Shown: positions 1 to 11,644 of the stretch, one piece after another
Position numbering within the stretch: position 1 is the stretch's first letter
Layout of the letters: every line of letters starts with the position of its first letter
From: Sipunculus nudus
Taxonomy: Eukaryota; Annelida; Sipuncula; Golfingiida; Sipunculidae
Direction: 5' to 3'
Assembly (NCBI GenBank): GCA_026874595.1
Contig: CM049317.1
Location: 40,698,401 to 40,762,400, forward strand
DNA: 64,000 nucleotides
The notes under the pieces: generated by a model
Told to the model about the DNA's origin: nothing
Databases searched by the model: none
What the model saw: the letters and a program-made list of their open reading frames with translations, nothing else
Translations under genes and position numbers: made by a program

Positions 1-728
1 GCACATCACCGCTCAGATATAGTTGTGTTTAAATCAATTTAAAAGGGAAAACTGATCTAAGTAGAGTGATTCTGATTTGCTGATTAGTTATTTTAATGCT
101 TACAAATGTAAGAAGTTTCGTTTGAATATGTTTTTAAGTTAAGTTCCACGTTGTCTGCCGTTTCCTGTTTTAGCGACCATTTTCATGAATAAGGGGGTAG
201 GGGTACAAAGGGGATTGCTACATATCTGTCTTTCACCTCAGCAACTAATGCATGTAACTAAAAGAAAGAGGAATAATCATATAAAATCTTAATGCTTTAA
301 AAAGGTCTTTGTGTAAAAGCATACAGAAACTGTGTTCACTTATGTGAGATTGCTTGAAAGAAATTTGGGTTATATGTTGGTTCTTGTAAGCCATAATTGT
401 TCACATATATGAATGAAGGATTTTTTTAAATCAACTTTGTGTGTCTTATTATGTTTGTCCATATAAATACCTACATTTAAGATATAACTTGCTGTTTTAG
501 TTCTTTGGGGTCTGAGAGAGCAAATTTGGGCTTATCACACAAAAATGTATACAGCTGGTACAAAAAATGCTCCTTGCAATGTTGTGCAAGAGTGTCCTGA
601 TTGCCAACATTGGTTTTCTGATTCACAAGATGTCTACCTCTACGAAAAATAAAGTGAAAATTTTATATAAGCCCGGGCAATTTTTTTTTCAAAATTACTT
701 GCTTTGGCCCCCTGACTAGAACCATATA
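1..728. other. AT-rich stretch without a recognised gene
   Basis: No coding region or family motif is supported on either strand. The LINE ORF1 relic that follows runs on the minus strand, so its ORF2 would be expected here or beyond the window edge. No endonuclease motif of the kind seen in the other LINEs was found in this stretch. Confidence 0.5.
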
Positions 729-1543
729 GTGCACTTCAACAATGTGATCAGAATCATCTATATCCTTTGCAAATATTTTCCACTCCATGTCCAAGCAGTT
801 TGTACCTTGGGATCATTTCTTACTCTATTGAAAACCAGTTCTTTACACAAGTCATCGACTATCATGATCCCTGTATTTTTTAGTTGCTTTCTCTCTTTTT
901 GTACTGCATTTCTATCATCTGTGTTCTTGAACCTCACTATCATTGATCTAGGTTTACTCTGCCTTTTCTTACCCACTCTGTGTGCAGTATCTGTTCCATG
1001 TGCTGGCATGACAATTCATATGCATTTTTTCATTGAGTAAGTTAACAACTGTTTCTTTACAGTTTTCATCTCTCACTCCCTCTGTAAGACCAGTGATCCT
1101 GATGTTTAACCTACGAGAGTACTGCTCGTTGTTAACAGCCTGAACTTTTGCTTGGAGTGCTTTCTCTTTAGTGTCTTGAGATTCTTTTCTTAAGTCACCG
1201 TTTTCTTTTTCTAATTTGTCAACCTATCGCTCTAAAGCATCTGTTCTAGTTTCCAGTTCAAACACTCTACCTTCTATTTTCCCTATATATGTCTCTATTA
1301 CAGCTTTGAATTCGTTTTTTATCTCTACTTTCAGTTGTACAAGCATATGTCACTAAGCACTTTCTCTGTTACCATTCCCTCTGCCATCTCTCTGTCTTTA
1401 TTTTCACTGTCTTCACTACCCTTTTTCAAACAGTATTTAATTTTTTTAGATGAAAGGTGAGAACCCTGTGGGGATGAACTAGAAGTGCTTGAGGTACTAG
1501 ACAATACAGACCTTAATCTTTTTCTGTCATCATCCCCAGACAT
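729..1543 (-). pseudogene. LINE ORF1 relic (L1/Tx1-like nucleic-acid chaperone)
   Basis: Two minus-strand fragments match successive parts of the better preserved ORF1 at 42822-43652. The N-terminal piece (1331-1543) begins MSGDDDRKRLRS against MSYDEERKRMRS there and has the same serine-rich run. The C-terminal piece (758-1009) carries a VGKK...PR..IVRF block, then IMIVDDLCKE and a W-containing stretch, as in the RRM-like and C-terminal domains of ORF1. The middle part, which should hold the coiled coil, is broken by stops and frame changes. Family knowledge: ORF1p binds LINE RNA as a coiled-coil trimer and accompanies ORF2p. No ORF2 follows in the window, so this is an orphan fragment. Confidence 0.75.
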
Positions 1544-2005
1544 GTCAATGTGAAAACTTTCAGTAAATAATTGTTAATAACACAATAATCCTAAGAATAT
1601 GTGCAGGCCCAAATTTAAAAGAAAGATTTACATTATATAAATCATTCCTGTGTATATTTTCCTCATTTCAACCAAACAAGTATAGAAAATTCACAACACT
1701 ACAGGCCAGAACTATATAGAAACCGGGCTTCAGCCTAACGCCGGTACCTTATTCACAACGGGTGTCGCATATTAAATTGTTTCCTGAAAAAGGCCGATAC
1801 ATATTATTTTCCTGAGAATTCCCGTATTTAATTTTGCTCATAACATGAGTTTATTATATTAGAGGTGAACGGGGGTGTTGGGGCGGAGCCCCCACCTACA
1901 GCTTAATTTTCCTGTTCAAATATAGTAAATGGTTTCCCATTTCGCGATAGATGGCGCTTCAATTGCAGATATAAATGAACAAAACTCGCTCTTCATGGTA
2001 TCTCG

Positions 2006-2078
2006 TCTTCACGGCTCACTTAGTAACGTGTAGGGCTCCTAGTCTAGAGATTGTAGGTTCGATTCCCCATTCAGGCGA
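2006..2078 (+). repeat. tRNA-like sequence, probable SINE head
   Basis: An A-box-like stretch (GGCTCACTTAGT, about 2013-2024) is followed by a good B box (GGTTCGATTCC, 2056-2066) at tRNA-like spacing. The acceptor and T stems do not pair, so this is not a working tRNA gene. It may be a tRNA-derived SINE promoter whose body continues to the right, but the body and tail were not delimited. Confidence 0.4.
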
Positions 2079-2459
2079 CTTCTGATGATTAGTAGTTGTT
2101 AATGTAAGAGAGTTGAGTGTAGGGACATATACAGGGAAAAGTAGGGGTTAAAATAGGGAATGAGGGGAGACAGTTTTATTTATATAAAATCAATAGAAGC
2201 GAAGCCTGCGTTCTATAGTGGCTCCCAGCTGGTGCATATGGGTGATAATGGGTGTGTTTCCTATAATAACCACCACCCTTTCACTCAGTGCTCATGCACT
2301 TTGGGGCTTTGACCGTGTGTCAAGGCACCCAGTGAAAAGAACAATAGACAATCTATTGAATTTTTAAATTGTGATGATTTACATTAAACTATAACTTTTG
2401 TAAGTTAGTTGAAACAAAATCTGACTATTAAAACAGTTTGTGTAAAGTAATTTTGTCTG
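2079..2459. other. Intergenic, possibly the SINE body
   Basis: No gene is seen. The left part may be the body of the tRNA-headed repeat that precedes it; no poly-A or simple-repeat tail was found to fix its end. Confidence 0.35.
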
Positions 2460-4630
2460 TACTTGCCCTTAAAACCTATGAATTTGTGGATAATTTCAAG
2501 AGCCCAAAAGCATGCCTCTTTCACTGTGTGCACCAGCTGACCTCCTCATTTCTGAGATTACTTTGTCAGTTCAAAGTTTGACTGTTCATATTCATGTAAC
2601 TCCACTAAAATTCATCAAATGCAAACCATTTGAACAAACTTGAGAGGGCTTGCCTCTGGGATCATTTCTGTAAAATATTGAATAATTTGGCTGGACCGTT
2701 TACAAGAAGAAGACTTTAAAAAGTTTTTCAACTTTTTCCCTATAAAATCTAAGTAAATGCAGATAGCAAAAAAATAAGCCGAATCCAACAAAATTTGATA
2801 TGTGACAGATTATTGCATAAAATCTGGGGATGGTAGCTCTTGCTATTCCTGAGAAATTATGGGTTAATGTACAGATGACCAATGACCCACGTACAAATAA
2901 AAGGTCAATGCAGGTGGCACCACCAATACCTGAATTTCATATATGACTCATGTGACCAACACTGGCATAAAATTTGGTGATGATAGCTCTGGGCGTTTCT
3001 CAGACTGTCATTTTAATTAGCCATGACAACATGACACTCAGGCCTTCTGAAATAAACTGATAGGGCCAATCGTCTCCAGTTCATCTAAAATCGACGTTTG
3101 GGGTGACAAGCTGTCGCTACATTTTAATGTGCTTTTTTGGACAGATGACTATGTTCAACTTCCTGTAACTCGGCCAAAATTCACCGAACTTGAATCATTT
3201 GAATAAACTTGAGAGAGATTAGATAAAAGATTATTTCTGTGAAATATTGAACAATTTGGCTTGACAGTTTCGAAGGAGAAGATTTTTAAAGGTTTTTTAG
3301 CTTTTTCTCTATAAAATCTAAGAAAATGCAGAATCTTTCAGATTGCTATTTTTTTGCATTAAATTTCATGATGCTAGCTCCAGTTGTTTTAGAAATAGTA
3401 TTGGTTAACGTACAGATGACGGACACTGCCACATCATCGCATTAGCTCACAGGTTCGCTAAAAATTACTACAGATGCATATTGAATGCAAAATTATAATA
3501 CAGATACATCTCACTGATGGCAAAATCTTGAATTAAGTTGAGTATGGATACCAAATATTTATAATCCATGTACAGCCATCTTTATATACCCACAGAGAGC
3601 TGTATACCTGTGATTGTAAACATTGCATGGCACAAGGAATATCTAAAATCATGAATCTACATTTTTAAAAGCTTTTAAAAAACATTCTTGTCAATATTAA
3701 CCATAGATAACCTGAAATCTAAATGTCTATAGAGGCATGATGCAACGGATGCTGATAAAATGGTGCCAAGCTAGATGTATCTGCTTCACACAGCTAACAT
3801 TAATGGTAAAATGATTCAATTCAATCTTTATAATTCAGCCAAAATTCATTCTTTGGAACCATAAAAGACAATTATTATAAGAATTATTCAGGGGATTATT
3901 CTTGTAAAATTTTAAACAAATTGGCCTCAGTGGCATCAGTCAAACAACGTTTTACAGGTTTAAAACTCATATGGGGAAAATACGGCAAAATGGCCAAGTT
4001 AAGCTTCTCATTACTCGGCCAAAAATCACTGAACCAAAACCATTTGAACAAACTTGAATTATTAACATCTAAGGATAATTAATGTGTGAGATTTAAGAAT
4101 TTGGCCCATTGGTTTTTGAGAAGAAGATCTGTGTAGCCACTGAGCTAAAATGGGCTGTTATGGCATATGGCTAAACTCAGCTTCCCATGACTCAGCCAAA
4201 AGTCACTGAACTGAGACCATTTGAAAAAACTTCAGAAAGCACTACCCTGGGATCATTTCTGTGCGATATTATACAATTTGGTCATATGGTTTCAGAGAAG
4301 AAGTTTTTTTTGTAGCCGTCAGTATGATGACCCCCTACAATAAAGGCGGATGCAGGTGGCGCCACCTATACCTCAAATTCAGATATGACTCATGTGACCA
4401 TTGGCATAACATTTGGTGATGATAGCTCCATCCGTTTCTGAGATTGTAATTTTAGTATGCTTTTTTGGACAGATGACTAAGTTCAACTTCCTGAAACTCG
4501 GCCAAAAATCACCGAACTTAAACCATTCGAACAAACTTGAGAAAGATTGTTCCATGAATCATTTCTGTGAAATATTGGACAATTTGCCTGAACAGTTTCT
4601 AAGAAGAAGATTTTAAAAGTTTTTTTTTTG
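2460..4630. repeat. Diverged long-unit tandem repeat, 5-6 copies of a core
   Basis: A core of roughly 130 bases recurs in the same orientation near 2590, 3170, 3840-4010, 4190 and 4490. Each copy has a CTCGGCCAAAA-like start, then CCATTTGAA, AACTTGAGA, ATCATTTCTGTGAAATATT and an AAGAAGA stretch before a T-rich end. A second block with GCAGGTGGC(G/A)CCACC and GACTCATGTGACCA occurs at about 2905-3010 and 4345-4450, giving a composite higher-order unit. Copies are clearly diverged, so the array is old. It is noncoding; short ORFs inside are chance. Confidence 0.65.
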
Positions 4631-4633
4631 CTT

Positions 4634-4735
4634 TTTCAGACCATTCAGGATTGGAACAACCTACCATCATCAATAACTTGCTGCGAAAACTTCAATGCAT
4701 TCCGTGAGCGTCTGCAGTCTTATACAGGCGCCCAT
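4634..4735 (+). pseudogene. LINE reverse transcriptase C-terminal fragment
   Basis: The + frame reads FQTIQDWNNLPSSI followed by NFNAFRERLQ. The pattern TI-x-DWN-x-LP ... F-x-x-RL is the usual end of pol in CR1/Jockey/RTE-type LINEs. It lies against a 25-base poly-C run. Upstream RT blocks are missing, so only the extreme 3' end of a 5'-truncated element remains. The clade cannot be settled from so short a piece. Confidence 0.6.
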
Positions 4736-4739
4736 ATTA

Positions 4740-4764
4740 CCCCCCCCCCCCCCCCCCCCCCCCC
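4740..4764. repeat. Poly-C homopolymer run
   Basis: A run of 25 C directly follows the LINE pol fragment. Similar C/G runs lie near 9244, 15157, 17279, 46561, 46583, 51815 and 52963. Run lengths in assemblies are unreliable. Confidence 0.9.
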
Positions 4765-4879
4765 ATCAGCACATATTCTCCACATGAGACCTGCTGATTC
4801 TTCATACAGATACAGATACCATCGAACGGATAGCCGTGATTTTCGACATGCATATGCTCCGGGTTTGTCCGAATAGATT

Positions 4880-7096
4880 CCAACCACTTTTATTTGCAAT
4901 ATTTGCGTAATATGTGCATAATTAATAATTTAAATACTTGCTCCTCCGCGGGCGCCTCTTTTCTTTGTGTCTTCGGGCCCATTATCACAATGGCAACAGA
5001 GTGGGATGCGGGACAGGGTTTTGCTCCGGGGACCCTATCTTGGGCTTTCTTACATTTAGCGGTGACCGGCCCGAAATAATCCACATCGGCGATCCCTTCT
5101 CAAAATGGGATCTATGAAAGAATTGTTTTGCATGAGCCCTCTTCGTGACCTGATATGCTTGAGTGCACATTTATCGGGTCGCAGGAATCCGTTATGGTTA
5201 TAAAATCGCACGTCCAGGGCCTTGCATGCGATAGAGGTCCTTGACAAATATTCAGAAACACATGCAGGCCCACTATGTCAGATGTAAAGAAAATGTCAAT
5301 CAAATTCACGTCGTGGTTGGTACAGTGTGATGTGTACACGTGTGGAGTAGCACCACCAAAGTTGTAAACACACAATATTGACTTAAAATTTTTTAATCGA
5401 GATTTTTTTTCTCATTACTGCAGTTGTAAATGTAAAATTCTTGTAAAAATGTAAATTTAATACGTTTGTACTAGCTGGTATTTGTTTCTTTTATATGCAT
5501 GTGCCATCTCATTTTCAAAAATGTTTATGTAATGCTCTTTGTTTTAAAGACTTTTAATTCTTTCAATCAGTATGTATACTTATTGAGTAGAGGTCATCAT
5601 TGTTTCTATTTTCACAAATAAAACTGGTATTTTTGCATTTTCTTCTAAGGTCTCATCCATGGACGGCTTATTTTGTATGTATATGTGCGACTGTTGATCA
5701 GTTTCTCACGTCACATGGTATATGTGTAGGTGACTATTTGTCAAAGATCTTGACTTTAAGTTGGGCACCGGCTTTGGGCGACCGTGTGCGACTGTACGCT
5801 GTTTCGAAACATGTTCCGAACGCTTTTCCGAAAGACTTTTTTTTATCAAGAACACCATATATATAATGGATACATATATTAATATCGTAACGCGATTTGT
5901 GTGATTTTCCGTAGTCCAAAATATAGATTATATTATATTTAAAATTCACGTCAGTAGCTGTTGACTTGTAAAGAAAAAAATCGTTTCTGCTGTGAATAAA
6001 TAATTATATGCCAAATACATTTTATAATAAAATTTTAAGGCAAAAACAGCACTTTAAACCTCTTCCTTTCTCATTTAACGGGCACTGTTTTGACGTTGGG
6101 CCGCGAGTCACGTGGCATCACTTTGTTTACAAACAAACGCGAGGTCTGTCATATTACTGAAAAACGTTACCGGTATGGGTTTCCCTGCCGAACTGTCAGT
6201 ATTACGCATCGTCATCATCAACAAATGAATATTATATATGATTTGATTTGAAAGAAAATGTCAATAATGTTAATAAATCTTACCCTGTTTTACAGGTGAT
6301 ATCTGACTCAGTTATATTTTTCGTCCTCTAGCTCGAACTAAAGATTCAGATTTCAGGCGTCCCAGGCTTCCGTTCAGAGCGCCATGTAGCTCCGGGCCGT
6401 CACGCAGACGGCATCGCTCCCGATGATTTCCTGCATTTTTGTATCATGCACATCTCTGAGTCTCTCTTTCACAAGATGAGTTGTCCCGGCAAATCTAATC
6501 TGATATGTTCTCAGGGATATGTATGTGCAAGCGAGTCGTTGGGTGCCGCCATGCCATGTTCTCGGTGTACTAAGTACGCTTGGACAAATGTGGGGCTTAG
6601 CAAGGGGGCCGTCGGAAAGGTCAATTGGGAGTGGTGACTGGCCAGAAGACGAGCGGGATTTGTGACGTCACCAAGAACCTTTAAGTCGTGTAGCGCACGA
6701 TATTCGACACAAATGCCCGTCCAGCGTACCGGAGTTGTATAGCCTGGCGATATCTACAGCAGTCCGTGGGCAGGTCTGCAAGTGAGTTGTGATGTCTACA
6801 AGCGTAGATAGTCGATGTCCTTCCCCACGTGATTTCTCTGTAAAGGACTTCAGAGCGGGTATCGCATTTTTGCCGAGGGACTGGTAAATATGGAGATTTA
6901 TAACCTGTTTTGAGCGCTTCCAGGAACAGGCCGAGGACTTTATTTAAACGCTGTAGAGGTACAGAATATTGCTGTGTGAAAGCTTATTCTGATACATCTG
7001 GATGATTCCAGGACACATCAGCTATGAAAGACTGTGATTTAACGCCCAGAAAGAATAGTCTGTGCTCGGTGCGTGAACTGTGTCAAACGTGAATAC
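4880..7096. other. Intergenic, no supported gene
   Basis: Several 60-90 codon ORFs occur on both strands but show no domain, repetition or conservation that can be seen from sequence. The first ~250 bases may be the 3' untranslated part of the LINE fragment. Part of 6100-7090 has higher GC and could hold exons of an unrecognised spliced gene, but nothing supports calling one. Confidence 0.4.
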
Positions 7097-7973
7097 TGTT
7101 ACGGAACCTAATATCAACAGATCACAAATGCGTGACGAACATAAAATTTGTTATGGAGAAAAAAATCAGATTCCGTAACATTAGGCAGCGTGAAATTTCT
7201 AGGGGAATGAATAAAGAAGTCAGTGGTTTTTTGTTAACAAACAATTACGATTTATTCTTAAAACAACTCTAATATACAATACACTAAATCAATACCATTA
7301 CACAGTATAACAACAGTACAACAGTAAATCAATACAAGTCTATAAATAAAGTGTAAAGTACCTGGATACCACCACTGTCACAGCGACAACGATTCCTTAA
7401 TAGCGTACAACCCCAATGAACAGTTCACATAAATCTTCTCAGAGAATAACAGTCCAGTTCATTCACAAAATCAATCCGTTGTAATCCCAAAGGGAAGTTC
7501 TTGTTATAATCCCGAAAGCAAACTGAAGACAATATAAGATCCGTCACAAATTTAGAAGAAAATCTATAACTGCTGTACTTATCGAAAAGGTCCACAACTG
7601 ACTTACACGCTTCTGGGTCCGCTGGAATATTGCTCTCCTCTCTCCCGGCTCTAAAAACAGCCCCTTATTTATAACTTCTCACCCGAAGCCTAGAACTTTC
7701 CATTTCTCGAACAATCCAAAGACCCTAACATGATACACAGTACACGCGTTACAGGAAACATCTAGAACAACATCGCTGTCTTTCTACATATCAGGGTTCT
7801 CACGTGTGCCGGCCCGGTTCGGCCAGGCGAGAAAGCCCCAGACTAGCATGACCGCTGTGTTTACACGTGGGCCACACGCGTGGGCCGGGCTATGCCGGCA
7901 TAACAACGGCCAATGTTAGCGTTGCACATACACATGTAAGACTGCTGGTACCATAAAAGAGACATCTGTAACA
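7097..7973 (+). mobile_element. Solo LTR, 877 bp, with 5-bp TSD
   Basis: The segment begins TGTTACGGAACC and ends CATCTGTAACA, so its ends form the inverted repeat TGTTAC/GTAACA with canonical TG...CA. It is bounded by perfect direct repeats AATAC at 7092-7096 and 7974-7978, the 5-bp TSD expected of integrase-mediated insertion. No internal coding region is present. The usual explanation is LTR-LTR recombination that removed the body. Two related but incomplete LTRs lie at about 49381-49899 (same strand) and 52150-52832 (opposite strand). The superfamily (Gypsy or BEL more likely than Copia) cannot be decided from the LTR alone. Confidence 0.85.
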
Positions 7974-9525
7974 ATACTCCAGTGAGAAATTGTGGATTAC
8001 AAGAACTTCCGTGAATCTATGGGACTGAATGTACTGTATACACAACGCGAGCCACTAAATGAGGAAAACATTGTTACATCCCGGTAGTAGGTGTGCCTGC
8101 TGGTCATGTGACCAGAAACAGAGTGAACAGAAACATTACCGTGTACCTTCATTAACGGACTCATAGTTTTTTTATGTGAATATCATCATTGTTCGTTGTT
8201 GGTACATATGGGGCGTCTCTCCAGAGAATGAAAGTAACTTCTTTCTTTAATATATAGATTTGTCTTGTTACCACGTCTTATTAGTCTTTTTGTAATGTAT
8301 GTATGTGTAGCGAACGGGGGCCGGTTAATCCGGCTCGCCACGCTTCATGCACGGGTCCGTTATCCCTTATTAAAGGACGGGGGATTTGCGACAACCACTC
8401 ACATTCAGGCGTAACTCCGTTCCAGTAACCAGACAAAAGGAACAAGTCAATCACTTTGTATGAAAAAGTTCTTAATGAAAGACATACAAAGCCTTCATGT
8501 CATACAGAATTACCTCATCGAGGCTGTTTGTTATCTGTCTTGGCCGGGACGCTTCAATATGGCGTGCCCTTCTCTCTCGCACTTCATCCCATACCGGGTA
8601 GTACATGTTCCAATATCAATTTCGTCCCGAGGACGAGATGGCAGAGTTCAGCCAGTTTGTTATACTTTTAAAAGAATCTTGACGTTCATATCTTTACCGG
8701 TGAGACACCATATATACTTGCTAATATTCACTTGTCCAGTATCGTTTATTTTTTATCCAGTATGTACCTTAATTACACCTGTCCAATATCTTTGCCCGTA
8801 GGCCTACGTTTCACAGACACTGACTTACTTTTCAAGGTCTCAGGACAATAAACTGCGTTTTTCATTCTGTCAAAATCTATTATCTTCTAATCTGTTACAG
8901 GTACAAAATGGATGAAAATATCGAAAAATAAATATAGACCAGTTATAAGCCAAAATTTCGGAATTCACTCTTGCTTAAAGTTATGAGAGAGGTGACTTAG
9001 CACTTATCAGTTATGTCTCGTTTCCAAATTAATCATCAGACCCAGAAAATTGAAACTTCAACATACAACATACATGTGCCTTTTGCAAGTAATGTAGGAG
9101 TGCAGTGGAATGTATGTTTCTTATCGATATCTTAAACAATTTTTAATAATATGCAAATAACTAAAAGTTGACTTACCATGTTCACCTCATCTGTGAAAAC
9201 CGATGAAGGCAACTATAAAATTTCATTTCTGAAAATGGTGAAAGGGGGGGGGGGGTTGTTCAGATGTGATCCGTGACTGTCGTATGACAGTAACAAGAAG
9301 TTCAAATTTCTATTGTTTTTTTTTTTTCACCGGGTGAGCCACGTCTGACAGAATGCGCCACTTTAAGAATTGAAATCTCGCTTTCAACACATATCTGAAC
9401 TTAATATTTCGAATCGAATCGAGTCCTATTTTTTTTAACAAATCTTAGGTTTATTTATTTTACATGGATTGTTACAACTATAAAAACTAATGTTTAACTA
9501 GCTAATCTAATATAATGGTATTGTA

Positions 9526-9557
<32 letters not shown>

Positions 9558-10192
9558 TTACACACACAAGATGTACCACTTAGCTATGGGTATATATCAC
9601 TCAGCCGGTGATCCCGTGAATGACACAGGGACAGGACAGGAACCGCACACACGGAGGTGTGTACACGGAGGTACGAGCAGGCACACTATGTCACAGCACG
9701 GGTCACTGACTATACCTATGCTTCAGCAACCGCACAGTCTGCTTTAATACACCATAACACCTATCGCAGCAGTCCGATCCGGTGAACTCAAACGACGCAG
9801 CTAGACCCGGGCCAGTTGTATGCAATCACCCTTTATCACGTTTCGATCGGGTTTGCTGGCACCCAATTTCATTCATATCTATGTAACGGCACGCGTGCTC
9901 ACTTGACAGACCCGTCAGCTGTGGCAGCAAGGCGCGTTAGGCTTACGGCCAGACGTCAGGCGGTGATATCCTGTATCCATGTCAACATACTTTTCCAGAC
10001 AGACAGTCTAACACGGTCAGACATCTCACTTTACTTCAGTCTACTTAACTCAAAACTTTTCTGCGGCCCTCAAACACACGCAGTATTGTGTTTCCGGAAT
10101 ACGGCATTACCGGACTTAAGACTTTAAAATAATGTGTAAACTTAACATTTAATCTTGTGCGAATGATCAGTGTGGAACGCATTTTAAAAATC
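7974..10192. other. Upstream region of the PTB gene, no other gene
   Basis: No coding region is supported. It holds a poly-G run (about 9244-9255) and a CA/TA microsatellite (9525-9558). The ~600 bases before the PTB start codon should include its promoter and 5' UTR, but no TATA box or initiator could be assigned with confidence. Confidence 0.5.
9525..9558. repeat. (CA)n(TA)n microsatellite
   Basis: About 11 CA units run into about 6 TA units, followed by a second short CA stretch. Confidence 0.95.
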
Positions 10193-11176
10193 ATGGGGGA
10201 CTCAATGTTAACCAATAATGACACAATGTTGGATACCAAGATGGTAATATCAAGCACCCACGACTTATCAATCGAGATGAATTCGGCTTTGACTGAAAGT
10301 GTTCCTCAAGGAAATGGAGGCGGAAAAGAACAAGGAAGTGACAACACGAGCACAGCATCAGGGGTAAGTGAGACTGGATCAAACAATTCAAGTGTTGCCA
10401 GTTCTAGAAATAAAACTGCCAGCGAATCCGTTCCCCTAAGTCAAGACTGCATCTGGCGGGAGGTTAAAGTTGAGACGGATTCTGGCCACGAGGAGGCGCC
10501 ACCCAAACTGGATACCAGAAGATCAGGCAGCAGGCGTCTGTCATGGCTGTTAAGGCGAAACAGCAGTAAATCTGAAGATGAACTCTCTCCTGTCGAGGTA
10601 CCCCGGAAACCTAAAGTCAATTTGGAAGATGTCAGAGTGGACGAACTACCACAAGTGTTATTGACAAAATACCTTGGAAGTCGAGAATGTGATGGTTTGT
10701 TCGGAACCCAAATCACCCGCGATCAAGTGGAAAATATGATTGATGCTGTCAAGAAAGTGAAAAAAGGGGTAGAACTCTCTTTGTACCAGCTTCAGATATC
10801 AACGAAAGGTATTGTCTTTGTCAGCCACGAGAAGAATAAGGGGAAAACGATTCCCAAGGAAAAAATTCCTATAGATTTCATCTCATACGGTGTCCAGGAT
10901 GTTAAATTTACCAGGATTTTCTCGTTCATTATCGTTCGGGAAATCTCATCTAAAGAACGTAAAACAGAATGCCATGCGCACATATGTGACTCTGAAGTGA
11001 CCGCTCGCAAAATGGCCCTTTCCCTTGCCCTGTCTTTCAAGAAATATGCCAAGTCATTCGAGGAAGCGCCACACAGGTTTGAAGTTGAATTAAACCCCCC
11101 AAAAACACCAGATAAAGAGGATGAGCTTGAACAAGAGAAAGAACCACCGGGCAGTGTCAAGGACTTTGAGGCATAA
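10193..11176 (+). CDS. PTB/PID-domain adaptor-like protein, 327 aa
   Basis: This is the only convincing host gene. A PTB domain spans about residues 155-290: it opens with VLLTKYLGSRECDG, has a central helix (VENMIDAVKKVKKG), strands LQISTKGIVFVS and IDFISYGVQDVKFTRIFSFI, a CHAHICDS strand, and the closing helix AR.MALSLALSFKKYAKSF. PTB domains bind NPxY-type peptides or phospholipids, so a cytoplasmic or membrane-associated scaffold role is likely. The N-terminal ~100 residues are Ser/Asn-rich and look disordered. A basic segment near 109-130 has RRLSW and RRNSS, plausible basophilic-kinase sites. The acidic tail lacks known motifs. There is no signal peptide or membrane segment. The ATG at 10193 has A at -3 and G at +4; the in-frame ATG at 10163 has poor context. 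The fold resembles Dab/GULP/FAM43-type PTBs, but orthology is not assigned. Confidence 0.85.
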   Translation: MGDSMLTNNDTMLDTKMVISSTHDLSIEMNSALTESVPQGNGGGKEQGSDNTSTASGVSETGSNNSSVASSRNKTASESVPLSQDCIWREVKVETDSGHEEAPPKLDTRRSGSRRLSWLLRRNSSKSEDELSPVEVPRKPKVNLEDVRVDELPQVLLTKYLGSRECDGLFGTQITRDQVENMIDAVKKVKKGVELSLYQLQISTKGIVFVSHEKNKGKTIPKEKIPIDFISYGVQDVKFTRIFSFIIVREISSKERKTECHAHICDSEVTARKMALSLALSFKKYAKSFEEAPHRFEVELNPPKTPDKEDELEQEKEPPGSVKDFEA

Positions 11177-11644
11177 ACCAGCAGCAATTTTTGTACCATA
11201 AAGTAAGCAATTGTATCACTTCTGGAACACGGGTCCAGGCTTTTTCTTGGGAAATGTTTGTGATATTTATCAGAAGATAAGTAACCCTTTGACTTGTTTC
11301 ATTTCACCGTTGCCCTTTTTCAACTCAGGATTACTATTAATTTGCTGTCGACGCACCGATAATGCCCTTTACACCTAGTTACCGATTTCAATCATACCAA
11401 ATCTCCGATAACAGTTTTAACAAGAGGTGACTACTAGAAATGATAATACAGCATATTATTGTGAATATATCTGGTGTGACATTGCATTACGCTTGTGCTT
11501 GATGTTGCAAGTATACTATACATACGCTTACAGACACGCACATTTGGTATAAAAATCGCACCTGTCCGTATCAGCAGGTCTAGCAAGAAAAATTAAATAG
11601 AACAAGGAAACTTGCCCATCCGTATATACTGTCCGACTGTTGTT
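11177..11644 (+). other. Probable 3' UTR of the PTB gene and intergenic DNA
   Basis: Noncoding. An ATTAAA hexamer near 11591 is the only polyadenylation-signal variant noticed; no AATAAA lies close to the stop codon. The transcript end is therefore unknown. Confidence 0.35.

Noticed and set aside
6446-6637. 63-codon Cys-containing ORF
   Set aside because: No pattern of a known finger or peptide family and no supporting context.
9816-10127. 103-codon ORF just upstream of the PTB gene
   Set aside because: Out of frame with the PTB ORF, no recognisable motif; probably 5' flanking or UTR sequence.
10441-11199. Minus-strand ORFs of 91 and 135 codons under the PTB gene
   Set aside because: Antisense shadows of the PTB coding frame, Ser/Cys-rich without family motifs.
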